In this document: positions 37,149-45,182 of the stretch, in pieces
How the letters are laid out: every line of letters starts with the position of its first letter
How positions within the stretch are numbered: position 1 is the first letter of the stretch
Assembly: GCA_017962495.1 (NCBI GenBank)
Contig: JAGCVH010000037.1
Coordinates: 1-54,933, forward strand
Length of the DNA stretch: 54,933 nucleotides
From: Bacteroidaceae bacterium
GTDB lineage: Bacteria > Bacteroidota > Bacteroidia > Bacteroidales > Bacteroidaceae
Direction of reading: 5' to 3'
Made by a program: the position numbers and the translations under genes
Notes under the pieces: model-generated
The model's database searches: none
Told to the model about the DNA's origin: nothing
The model's input: the letters and a program-made list of their open reading frames with translations, nothing else

Positions 37149-38867
37149 TTAATTTGACTTTACAACCTTCCTGTTCCTCTTCCTGCCATTGGCATCGGTG
37201 TATTGCTTGATGACGAGGCGCTGTTGGGGACGGCCATTGAGGGCGGGGCGACCGGAGAGGTCGAAGGAGGCCGTTTCCGACGGGGTGGAGGTGAGGGAAG
37301 AGACGGCATCGGCGGACTCGGTGAAGCGCCAGGCATCGAACTGGACGTTGGTGGCGGAGGTGAAGACGAAGTACACGGTCTTCACGCTCTGGAAGACGGT
37401 GGGGTCGAGCTCGACGGTGTGGTCGGCAAAGCCGGTGGACGAGAACTCGAGGGTGGCAGAGGCCTTGGAATTGCGGTTGTTGAGACGTATCTCGAGAGTG
37501 CCCGAACCCTTGGCGCGAAGCATGAAGGAGACGGCGCCCTGCGAGCCGAAATCGACCTTGCGCAGTTGTGTCCAAGCTCCTTCCGCCATTGCCACCTGGA
37601 GGTTTCGGGAGGCGTCGTTGCCCAGCGAGTTGATGGAGGTGTTCTTGATGATGTTGGTGAAGTCCTCATAGGTGACGCCGCCGCTGGTGGCCATAGTCTC
37701 TGCCTCCTGCAGGACATAGGGGTTGAGGTTCTGGATGGCGGTGACTCCCGTCTTGTTCAGAGTCATCTTGTTGATCTTCTGCGTCGTCTCGTTCACTACC
37801 GCCTTGTTGACTCCGATGGAGCGATAGCCCGAGGCGTTGCTGTCCATAGCGCCGGCGCTCTTCATCGTCTGTTCCAGGAGTGTGGAGTGGTAGAAGAGGT
37901 AGTAACTGCCCTGGAACTTATGGAGGTGGGTGTGGTTGTTGCCCCATCCCATGCCGAAGTTGCCTTCGTTAGGCACGTATTCGCCACGATATTCCCACGA
38001 ATCGGGGTCGAGTGGGGTGTCGGTGACCATGTAGCACATGCTGCACGACGAGGGGGCGGCGTTGGTGCCGCGCTTCTCGTACTGCGACCAGTCGTTGCGG
38101 TCGGACCAAGAGGTGTTGTAGGTATAGACGTAGCGTCCGTCCATCATGTTCAGTTCGCTGGCTTCGAAGAGGTACGGGGCGGGCATGTTGACGGCAGGTC
38201 CGTCGAGCGCCGTCATCGAGGTCTTGAGTTTGGCTATGCGCGAGTTGCCCGGCCAGAGGTTGGAGCCCGTGGATTGCGGGTCGCCGCCTCCGAAGGCTAT
38301 CCATCCTACACCGTTGTCGTCGATGACCACTCCCGGGTCGAACACCCAGTTGCAGGGGTCGACACCCGGTGTCCCATGCTGTATCAGCGGGCCGGTGAGT
38401 GGCGACTTGAACGGTCCGATGGGCGTTGCCGCCTTGATGACGCCCACACTGCCTCCGCCATTGGCGAAGTAGATGAAGAACTCGTCGCGACCGGTGGTGG
38501 TAGTGGTGCGCCACACTGCAGAAGGAGCCCACGACTGACCGCACCACGAACCGCACACCTTGCCTACGTCGATGGTGCCGTGAAAGGTCCAGTTGACCAT
38601 ATCGTCGGTGGAGAAGACGACCAGCGACTTGATGTTGCCATAGCCGTTGCTCCCCGTCTTTTTATTAATAAGGTATTGTTGGTTGTCGTTGGTGCCATAC
38701 ACATAGAGTCGTCCCTGGTAGTCGATGGCTGTGGGGTCGGCACAGAAGACGCAGGGACTGATGGGGTTGCCCTCGCTTATGCCTTTGTAGGCGGCAGCCT
38801 GACTCTGGGCGTGGAGGTGGAAGGAGAGGGTCAGCAGGGCGACCAGTGCTGTGAGACGGTGTTTCAT
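37149..38867 (-). CDS. Glycoside hydrolase family 43 with C-terminal CBM6-like domain, secreted
   Basis: A 572-residue protein. Signal peptide about 1-20 (ending FHLHA). GH43 propeller about 25-375: general base D in FCADPTAID, modulator D in NWVFDPGVVID and acid E in PYLFEASELN. Such enzymes act on arabinoxylan or arabinan. From about 385 a CBM6-like jelly roll (VLQEAETMATSGGVTYEDF, WTQLRKVDFGSQGAVSFMLR, VQFDAWRF) would bind glycan. The C-terminus (FDLSGRPALNGRPQQRLVIK) is a short sorting-like tail. It has its own promoter and is divergent from the S24 regulator. Unusually high third-position GC gives a long spurious frame on the other strand. Confidence 0.92.
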   Translation of the reverse strand: MKHRLTALVALLTLSFHLHAQSQAAAYKGISEGNPISPCVFCADPTAIDYQGRLYVYGTNDNQQYLINKKTGSNGYGNIKSLVVFSTDDMVNWTFHGTIDVGKVCGSWCGQSWAPSAVWRTTTTTGRDEFFIYFANGGGSVGVIKAATPIGPFKSPLTGPLIQHGTPGVDPCNWVFDPGVVIDDNGVGWIAFGGGDPQSTGSNLWPGNSRIAKLKTSMTALDGPAVNMPAPYLFEASELNMMDGRYVYTYNTSWSDRNDWSQYEKRGTNAAPSSCSMCYMVTDTPLDPDSWEYRGEYVPNEGNFGMGWGNNHTHLHKFQGSYYLFYHSTLLEQTMKSAGAMDSNASGYRSIGVNKAVVNETTQKINKMTLNKTGVTAIQNLNPYVLQEAETMATSGGVTYEDFTNIIKNTSINSLGNDASRNLQVAMAEGAWTQLRKVDFGSQGAVSFMLRAKGSGTLEIRLNNRNSKASATLEFSSTGFADHTVELDPTVFQSVKTVYFVFTSATNVQFDAWRFTESADAVSSLTSTPSETASFDLSGRPALNGRPQQRLVIKQYTDANGRKRNRKVVKSN

Positions 38868-38888
38868 AGTCGAAATGGTTTGTCGTCA

Positions 38889-38896
38889 CAAAGTTA
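38889..38896 (-). promoter_or_regulatory. -7 box for the GH43 gene
   Basis: TAACTTTG on the minus strand, 22 bases before the ATG. Confidence 0.65.
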
Positions 38897-38999
38897 CATA
38901 AATTACGTAAATTATGTGCATCGGCGAAAAAGAAATGTCGTTTTCGGGTAAAAGTAGGCGAAATGCATAAATTTTGATAATAATATAATTTTTTTAATG

Positions 39000-39055
39000 A
39001 AATATTTGGTGGTTTATCAAATTTATAATAACTTTGCATCAGAAACCAAATATTT
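39000..39055. promoter_or_regulatory. Promoter and inverted-repeat operator of the S24 regulator
   Basis: AAATATTTGGT (39000-39010) and ACCAAATATTT (39045-39055) are perfect inverse copies. The -7 box TAACTTTG (39029-39036) lies between them, so a protein bound to both arms would cover the promoter. The ATG is 8 bases after the right arm. Confidence 0.7.
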
Positions 39056-39062
39056 GAAGATT

Positions 39063-39710
39063 ATGGATGCACGACAAATTCTAAAAACTCTCATCAAGGA
39101 GTACGGCGGCACGCAGAAGGTGTTCGCCTCGATAATAGGTACGACACAGCCCACTATCGCCAACTGGCTGGCGGCAAACCAGATACCCGAAGGAGGCATT
39201 GCCAAGATACGCAGGGCGCTGCCGGAAGTCAGCTTCGAGTGGCTCATCGGTAAGGACAACGTCCCCATCAGGGGTTATCAGGACACGGAGTTCGTCTCCG
39301 CCTCCGTGAAGATGCCCGCCGGAAAGCCTTTCTACAGCCAGATGCCCACCACTGCGGGAATGCTGATACAGGGGGATGAAGACATCACTTGCGAACGCAT
39401 CTACATCCCCAATCAGACGGCCGATTACTACTTCCCCGTTCATGGCAATTCGATGATGCCCACGATAGACAACGGCGACATCGTGGGAGTGAGAAAACTG
39501 GATTCGGCAAGGCTGATACGGCCCAACGACATCTACGTCATTGTCACTCGCGAAGGCGAGCGCGTGGTGAAGCGCATCAAGAGTGTCAACGGCAACGATC
39601 CCAACCTGACGCTCTACAGCGACAATCCCTCGTACGAGCCTTATCCCGTTGAGAAGGAAATGATCGTCAGCGTGTGTAAGGTTACGACGATAGTGAAGAA
39701 GCTGGAGTGA
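39063..39710 (+). CDS. S24/LexA-like repressor with N-terminal helix-turn-helix
   Basis: A 215-residue regulator of the CI/LexA type. HTH at about 1-65 (GGTQKVFASIIGTTQPTIAN). Peptidase S24 fold at about 95-210, with the serine nucleophile in PVHGNSMMPTIDNGDIVGV and the lysine in RVVKRIKSVNG. Such proteins cleave themselves when RecA filaments form after DNA damage; the Ala-Gly cleavage site may be in KMPAGKPF (AG at about 84-85). The ATG at 39063 is taken because it follows the promoter; the frame is open 22 codons further. Not a complete phage region, so it could be an SOS-type switch for nearby genes or a chromosomal regulator. Confidence 0.9.
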   Translation: MDARQILKTLIKEYGGTQKVFASIIGTTQPTIANWLAANQIPEGGIAKIRRALPEVSFEWLIGKDNVPIRGYQDTEFVSASVKMPAGKPFYSQMPTTAGMLIQGDEDITCERIYIPNQTADYYFPVHGNSMMPTIDNGDIVGVRKLDSARLIRPNDIYVIVTREGERVVKRIKSVNGNDPNLTLYSDNPSYEPYPVEKEMIVSVCKVTTIVKKLE

Positions 39711-39717
39711 GGCCTTT

Positions 39718-39910
39718 CTTGCTTTGCAAGAAGGCAATGGATTAATGGACAATTGACAATGGACCGCTCGGCATCCCGAAGGGTGACGCTTGCGAAATAT
39801 AATGGAGCAAGAATGGACAATGGATCGCTCGAACTCTGCTCGCTTGCGTAAGGAACTGGAGCAAGAATGGACCGCTCGATGCTCTGCGAAGCAATAACTA
39901 AATGGTCAAA
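39718..39910. repeat. Dispersed repeat words (GCTCGGCATCCCGAAGGGTG type)
   Basis: TTCTTGCTTTGCAAGAA hairpin (39717-39733), then three ATGGACCGCTCG or ATGGATCGCTCG words separated by AATGGAGCAAGA or ACTGGAGCAAGA. The part at 39766-39795 is the inverse of 36690-36721 (GGGATGCCGAGCG). Confidence 0.8.
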
Positions 39911-39969
39911 TAATCAAATAAATCGTCAATCGTCAATCGTAAATAAAATAGAATCAATTATTTGATATT

Positions 39970-40113
39970 ATGGAAACGCTAATAAGAATCATTGCAAATA
40001 AACGCAGTTATCAGGAACAGACAGAACTGATGGAACAAATCTACGACCTGGGAGAGTTCGCAGGCGTTGCCCTCGCTTGCATGGTGGTGCTGAGCGTTTG
40101 TTCGTACTTTTAA
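39970..40113 (+). CDS. Small membrane protein, 47 aa
   Basis: An ATG at 39970 opens a 47-codon frame: a basic and polar N-terminus (METLIRIIANKRSYQEQTEL) and a C-terminal hydrophobic segment EFAGVALACMVVLSVCSYF. Probably a single-span membrane protein with a short tail. No family recognised. It lies 260 bases after the S24 regulator in the same direction and could be under its control. The length is near the limit where chance frames occur, but composition supports a gene. Confidence 0.45.
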   Translation: METLIRIIANKRSYQEQTELMEQIYDLGEFAGVALACMVVLSVCSYF

Positions 40114-40450
40114 CCTTTTGTTTATTCGTACTTTGAGTCTCTGCGAGCCTCGAAGATACTTCCACTCATTGTGAAAAACCAAAAGGAAGAAAAACATTGC
40201 GAGGCATCGCAATTATGCCTTCGGCAAGAAAAACTCACATTCGCCCTGTAAGCAAGCTTAGTCGTATCTTTGATTTCGTCTTAGATACTCTCGCTCGGGA
40301 AAAATAAAATAGAGAAAAATATTGCTTTCGCAATTATGGCCTAAGGCCACGAAAAAGCCCTTTAATACGCTTTTGTAAGTGAACTTACAAGCGAATAAAG
40401 ATGCTTTTCTATCATTTTTCTCTATTTTTTTGTTTTTCCACTCGCTTATT
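40114..40450. repeat. Non-coding region with twin hairpin modules
   Basis: Two copies of one layout with different stems. First: ATTGCGA-ggca-TCGCAAT, TATG, CC-TTC-GG, then CAAGAAAAA (about 40194-40231). Second: ATTGC-TTTC-GCAAT, TATG, GCC-TAA-GGC, then CACGAAAAA (about 40322-40356). A further stem TTGTAAGT/ACTTACAA is at 40374-40391. A -7-like TATCTTTG stands at 40265-40272 between the copies. Confidence 0.8.
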
Positions 40451-40452
40451 CG

Positions 40453-40460
40453 TATCTTTG
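40453..40460 (+). promoter_or_regulatory. -7 box for leuS
   Basis: TATCTTTG 30 bases before the leuS ATG, with a T-rich stretch and TTG about 20 bases further upstream (TTTTTTTGTTTTTCC). Confidence 0.7.
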
Positions 40461-40490
40461 CCGCGCGAAATTAAAATATCACTAAGATAC

Positions 40491-43340
40491 ATGGCAAAGG
40501 AATATCAATTTAGAGAGATTGAAAAGAAGTGGCATGAGCGCTGGAACCAGCAACAGACCTATCGCGTCGTAGAGGATGCCAACAAACAGAAATTCTATGT
40601 GCTGAACATGTTCCCATACCCTTCGGGAGCAGGATTGCACGTGGGACATCCGCTGGGATACATCGCCAGCGACATCTATGCCCGATATAAGCGGCAGCAG
40701 GGCTTCAACGTGCTTAACCCCATGGGCTATGACTCCTACGGACTGCCCGCTGAACAGTACGCTATACAGACGGGACAACACCCCGAAAAGACGACTTTCC
40801 AAAACATCGACCGCTATCGCGAGCAGTTGGACAAGATTGGGTTCTCGTTCGACTGGAGTCGTGAAGTGCGTACCTGCGACCCGGGTTACTACCATTGGAC
40901 GCAATGGGCCTTCCAGAAGATGTTTAATTCCTATTTCTGCAACCATTGCCAGCAGGCACAGCCCATTGCCGACCTCGTGAAGCACTTCGAGGAGAAGGGT
41001 ACTGAAGGACTGAACGTTGCCCAGAGCGAGGAACTCAACTTCACGGCTTCGGAATGGAAGGCGATGGACGAAAAGCAGAAGAGCGACGTGCTGATGAACT
41101 ACCGCCTTGCCTTCCTCGGCGAAACGATGGTGAACTGGTGTCCCGAACTGGGTACCGTGCTTGCCAACGACGAGGTGGTGGACGGCGTCAGCGTTCGTGG
41201 TGGTTTCCCCGTCGAACAGAAGCGTATGCGCCAATGGTGCCTCCGCGTGAGTGCCTATAGTCAGCGATTGCTCGATGGGCTCGACACCATTCAGTGGAGT
41301 GAGAGCATCAAGGAGACACAACGCAACTGGATAGGACGAAGCGAGGGTGCTGAGGTAAAGTTCAGAATTACGGGAACCGACGAAGAGTTCACCATCTTCA
41401 CCACGCGTGCCGACACCATGTTTGGTGTCACCTTCATGGTACTTGCCCCTGAGAGCGAACTGGTGCAGAAGGTCACTACTCCCGAACAGAAAGCCGAAGT
41501 GGAGGCCTACCTGCAACAGGTGAAGGCTCGCACGGAACGCGAACGCATGATTGACAAGCGTGTGACGGGTGTCTTCTCGGGTTCCTATGCCGTGAATCCC
41601 CTCACGGGCGAGAACGTACCCATCTGGGTTAGCGACTATGTGCTTGCCGGATACGGAACGGGTGCCATCATGGCTGTGCCTGCCCACGACTCGCGCGACT
41701 ATGCTTTTGCCAAGCATTTCAACCTCCCCATCATCCCACTTATCGAGGGTGCCGACATCAGTGAGGAGAGTTACGACGCCAAAGAAGGAATTGTGATTAA
41801 TTCTCCTATTGATGGAATTCAAAATGGGGAGGGTCTGGTGCTCAACGGTCTGACGGTGAAGGAGGCCATCGAAGCCACGAAGAAATATGTGAGTGAACAC
41901 GGATTGGGACGCGTGAAAGTGAACTACCGTTTGCGTGACGCCATCTTCAGTCGTCAGCGCTATTGGGGCGAACCCTTCCCCGTGTATTACAAGCAAGGCA
42001 TCCCCACGATGATACCTGAGGAGTGTCTGCCTCTGGAGTTGCCCGAGGTGGAGAACTTCCTGCCTACCGCAACGGGCGAACCCCCATTGGGCAATGCCCA
42101 GAAGTGGGCTTGGGACGAAATGAACCGTAAGGTGGTGGACAAGGCCCTCATCGACGAGAAGACCGTGTTCCCCATCGAACTCTTTACCATGCCCGGATTT
42201 GCCGGAAGTTCGGCATACTATCTGCGCTATATGGACCCCCAGAACGCGAAAGCCCTCGTGAGCAAGGAAGCCGATGAATACTGGCAAAACGTGGACCTCT
42301 ACGTGGGTGGTTCGGAGCACGCAACGGGTCACCTCATCTATAGCCGTTTCTGGAACAAGTTCCTCTTCGACCTGGGTGTAAGTTGTAAGGAAGAACCCTT
42401 CCAGAAGCTCATCAATCAGGGTATGATTCAGGGTCGTTCGAACTTCGTGTATCGCATCAAGGACACGAACACCTTCGTAAGTCTGGGCTTGAAGGACCAG
42501 TACGACACGACACCCATCCACGTGGATGTGAACATCGTGAAGAACGACGTTCTCGACATCGATGCCTTCAAGGCTTGGAGACCCGAATACGAGACGGCAG
42601 AGTTCCTCCTCGAGGATGGTAAGTACGTGTGCGGATGGGCTATCGAGAAGATGTCGAAGTCGATGTTCAACGTCGTCAATCCCGACCTCATCGTCGAGAA
42701 CTTTGGTGCCGACACCTTGCGTCTCTACGAGATGTTCCTCGGTCCTGTGGAGCAGTCGAAGCCTTGGGACACCAACGGAATCGACGGGTGTCACCGTTTC
42801 CTGAAGAAGTTCTGGACGCTCTTCTGGGACAAGGACGGAAACCTGCAAGTCGATGACAGCGAACCTACGGCTGAGAACCTGAAGTCGTTGCACAAGCTCA
42901 TCAAGAAAGTCACCGCCGACATAGAGGAGTTCAGTTACAACACCTCCATCCCCGCCTTTATGGTTTGCACGACGGAAGTCACCGGTCAGCATTGCCGTAG
43001 TCGTCGCATCTTGGAGCCGATGGTGGCAATGATTGCACCCTTCTGTCCCCACATCGCCGAAGAATTGTGGGAGGCTTTGGGACACACCACTACCGTGTGC
43101 GACGCCCAATGGCCAGAGCATGACGAGAAATATCTGGTGGAATCGACGGTGAAGATGCCCGTACAGTTCAATGGAAAGGTTCGCTTCACACTCGACCTGC
43201 CCGTAGATATGTCGAAGGAAGACATTGAGAAGACGGCACTCTCTGCACCAGAAGCGTCGAAGTATCTCGAAGGAATGCAAGTGGTGAAGACCGTTGTCGT
43301 TCCTGGTCGCATCATCAACATCGTAATCAAACCGGCATAA
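40491..43340 (+). CDS. leuS: Leucyl-tRNA synthetase
   Basis: A 949-residue class I aminoacyl-tRNA synthetase that charges tRNA-Leu. The HIGH-like signature is [14 protein letters not shown] (about 45-58). The CP1 editing domain shows the conserved [13 protein letters not shown] and [15 protein letters not shown]. The KMSKS loop is EKMSKSMFN, and anticodon-binding helices follow. It carries the insert typical of Bacteroidetes LeuS (about 150-190, [20 protein letters not shown]). A 30-codon upstream extension is open but precedes the promoter; ATG at 40491 is used. Followed by two yitT genes and rdgB with tiny gaps, so leuS may head a four-gene unit. Confidence 0.98.
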   Translation: MAKEYQFREIEKKWHERWNQQQTYRVVEDANKQKFYVLNMFPYPSGAGLHVGHPLGYIASDIYARYKRQQGFNVLNPMGYDSYGLPAEQYAIQTGQHPEKTTFQNIDRYREQLDKIGFSFDWSREVRTCDPGYYHWTQWAFQKMFNSYFCNHCQQAQPIADLVKHFEEKGTEGLNVAQSEELNFTASEWKAMDEKQKSDVLMNYRLAFLGETMVNWCPELGTVLANDEVVDGVSVRGGFPVEQKRMRQWCLRVSAYSQRLLDGLDTIQWSESIKETQRNWIGRSEGAEVKFRITGTDEEFTIFTTRADTMFGVTFMVLAPESELVQKVTTPEQKAEVEAYLQQVKARTERERMIDKRVTGVFSGSYAVNPLTGENVPIWVSDYVLAGYGTGAIMAVPAHDSRDYAFAKHFNLPIIPLIEGADISEESYDAKEGIVINSPIDGIQNGEGLVLNGLTVKEAIEATKKYVSEHGLGRVKVNYRLRDAIFSRQRYWGEPFPVYYKQGIPTMIPEECLPLELPEVENFLPTATGEPPLGNAQKWAWDEMNRKVVDKALIDEKTVFPIELFTMPGFAGSSAYYLRYMDPQNAKALVSKEADEYWQNVDLYVGGSEHATGHLIYSRFWNKFLFDLGVSCKEEPFQKLINQGMIQGRSNFVYRIKDTNTFVSLGLKDQYDTTPIHVDVNIVKNDVLDIDAFKAWRPEYETAEFLLEDGKYVCGWAIEKMSKSMFNVVNPDLIVENFGADTLRLYEMFLGPVEQSKPWDTNGIDGCHRFLKKFWTLFWDKDGNLQVDDSEPTAENLKSLHKLIKKVTADIEEFSYNTSIPAFMVCTTEVTGQHCRSRRILEPMVAMIAPFCPHIAEELWEALGHTTTVCDAQWPEHDEKYLVESTVKMPVQFNGKVRFTLDLPVDMSKEDIEKTALSAPEASKYLEGMQVVKTVVVPGRIINIVIKPA

Positions 43341-43353
43341 TACCTGAAAGACA

Positions 43354-44253
43354 ATGTCACGCAATCCGAATAAAGCACTTCGCAGGGCATGGGAGTTTTC
43401 GAAAGACTTCCTTTACCTGAATCTCGGAATGGCCATCTACATGACGGGATGGACAGTATTCCTCCTGCCCTATCACATCCCCACGGGAGGATGGGTCGGA
43501 GTATGCTCCATCTTGTACTACGCCACGGGATTCCCTATGAGTTTGGCCGTGCTGATAGGTAACGGCATCCTCCTCGCCTTTGCCTTGTGGCAACTGGGGT
43601 GGAAGTTTACGTTGAAGACGGGGTATGCCGTAGTGTCTATGGCCTTCTTCCTGGAAGTGGGACAACGATTGATGACGGACGACAACGGACAACTCATCCA
43701 GATTCTGGGCGCAGGCGAATCGACTATGGCTTGCGTGCTTGGAGCCCTCATCAATGGAGTGGGCGTGGGATTGTGTTTCCTCTCAGGTGGTGTCACCGGC
43801 GGATGGGACATCGTTGCCGCTATCGTCAACAAGTACAAACCCATCTCGTTCGGACGCGTGTTGCTCTACCTCGACCTCTTGGTCATCGGTTCCTGTTGGT
43901 TTATCTTCCACGACTGGCGCATGGTGGTATTCGGCTATGTAACCCTGTTCGTGTACACCTATGCCGCAGACATGATCATCAACTCGGCTAAGCAAGATGT
44001 GCAACTCATCATCATGACGACGAAGGGCGAACTGATGGCTCGCATCATCCGTGAGCACACGGGTCACACCATGACTCAGTTGAACGGAGAGGGATGTTAC
44101 AGCCATGCACCCATGAACGTGATGATACTGATGGTGCATCGCCACGAGCAGATAAGTGTCTTACGATTGATTCAGGAAGTCGACCCTGCCGCCTTCGTGT
44201 CGAGCAGTAGAGTCGAGGGAGTTTATGGTTTAGGATTCAATAGGATAAAATAG
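43354..44253 (+). CDS. YitT family membrane protein (first copy)
   Basis: A 299-residue protein with about five membrane segments (residues 20-200: LGMAIYMTGWTVFLLPYHI, MSLAVLIGNGILLAFALW, VLGALINGVGVGLCFLSGG, VLLYLDLLVIGSCWFIF, VVFGYVTLFVYTYAADMII) and a C-terminal cytosolic DUF2179 domain (LIIMTTKGELMARIIREHTG, then GEGCYSHAPMNVMILMVHRH). The family marker GGVTGGWDIVA is present. YitT proteins are inner-membrane proteins of unknown transport function. It lies 13 bases after leuS and 23 before a second copy. Confidence 0.93.
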   Translation: MSRNPNKALRRAWEFSKDFLYLNLGMAIYMTGWTVFLLPYHIPTGGWVGVCSILYYATGFPMSLAVLIGNGILLAFALWQLGWKFTLKTGYAVVSMAFFLEVGQRLMTDDNGQLIQILGAGESTMACVLGALINGVGVGLCFLSGGVTGGWDIVAAIVNKYKPISFGRVLLYLDLLVIGSCWFIFHDWRMVVFGYVTLFVYTYAADMIINSAKQDVQLIIMTTKGELMARIIREHTGHTMTQLNGEGCYSHAPMNVMILMVHRHEQISVLRLIQEVDPAAFVSSSRVEGVYGLGFNRIK

Positions 44254-44276
44254 TAACTGAGTTTGAGGATTTTGTG

Positions 44277-45182
44277 ATGATGGAAAAGAAGAGTGCCATA
44301 ATTGTGGAAGTTGTCCTGACATATCTGAAGATATTTCTGGGATTGACTATTTTTGCTGTTGCCTTCACCTGTTTCATGTTGCCCTACCAACTGATAACGG
44401 GTGGTGTGAGTGGTATCTCGGCGTTTATTTACTATATTACGGGCTTTCATGCCAGCTGGTCGTATTTCATCATTAACTTCGTGCTGATGATGGTAGGCCT
44501 CTATGCCTTGGGGTGGCGTTTCTGCTTTCGTACGCTTGTTGCAACGGTTGCAGCCACTTTCCTCATCGAGTTCATCCAGCAGAACTATCTCACGGAGATA
44601 GGTCCTGACGGAAAGGAACACCTGATACGCATCATCGGCGACCAACGTTTCATGGCGGCCGTCATTGGTGGTATGCTTGAAGGTTTGGGTTTGGCTATTG
44701 TCTTCCTGGCAGGAGGCTCTACGGGAGGTACGGACATCATAGTCCTTACCATCAACAAATACCGAAACATGTCGCTTGGGCGTATCATGCTGTGCATCGA
44801 CATATTCATCGTCTCCACCTCGTGGTTCATCTATCACGACCTCGAGACGCTGGTCACCTGCTACCTGGCCCTGTTCCTCAGCATCACGGTGGTGGATAAT
44901 GTGGTCAACGGCGCTCGGCAGAGTGTGCAGTTCATGATTATTTCCGAGGAATATGCCCAGATAGCGCAAGCCATCAACGACAAGGTGGAACGCGGTGTGA
45001 CCGTGCTTCATGGCGAGGGATGGTACAGCAAGGAGCATCGCAATGTGTTGCTCATTATGGCTCGCAAACAAGAAAGCCGACTCATCTTCCAACTCATCCG
45101 TATCATCGACCCCAAGGCCTTTGTCACGATGAGTAATGTGGAAGGTGTGTTTGGCGAAGGATTCGATAAAATCAAGAAATAA
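44277..45182 (+). CDS. YitT family membrane protein (second copy)
   Basis: A 301-residue paralog of the gene before it, with the same layout: membrane segments from TYLKIFLGLTIFAVAFTCF to LALFLSITVVDNVVNGA, the marker GGSTGGTDIIVLTINKY, and a DUF2179 tail (FMIISEEYAQIAQAINDKVE, GEGWYSKEHRNVLLIMARK). Some possible starts overlap (GTG 44274, ATG 44277, ATG 44280). The stop overlaps the rdgB ATG by one base (TAATG), so translation is probably coupled. Confidence 0.93.
   Translation: MMEKKSAIIVEVVLTYLKIFLGLTIFAVAFTCFMLPYQLITGGVSGISAFIYYITGFHASWSYFIINFVLMMVGLYALGWRFCFRTLVATVAATFLIEFIQQNYLTEIGPDGKEHLIRIIGDQRFMAAVIGGMLEGLGLAIVFLAGGSTGGTDIIVLTINKYRNMSLGRIMLCIDIFIVSTSWFIYHDLETLVTCYLALFLSITVVDNVVNGARQSVQFMIISEEYAQIAQAINDKVERGVTVLHGEGWYSKEHRNVLLIMARKQESRLIFQLIRIIDPKAFVTMSNVEGVFGEGFDKIKK

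Noticed and set aside
37203-38951. 582-codon plus-strand frame opposite the second GH43 gene
   Set aside because: It is low in complexity (V, G and E rich), has no domain and mirrors a clear GH43 enzyme with signal peptide. High third-position GC explains the open antisense frame.
39063-39710. LexA itself
   Set aside because: The HTH is of the CI/XRE type rather than winged, and the gene lacks the usual lexA neighbours; named only as S24/LexA-like.
40482-43364. 960-codon minus-strand frame opposite leuS
   Set aside because: Histidine- and valine-rich shadow of a fully recognisable leucyl-tRNA synthetase.
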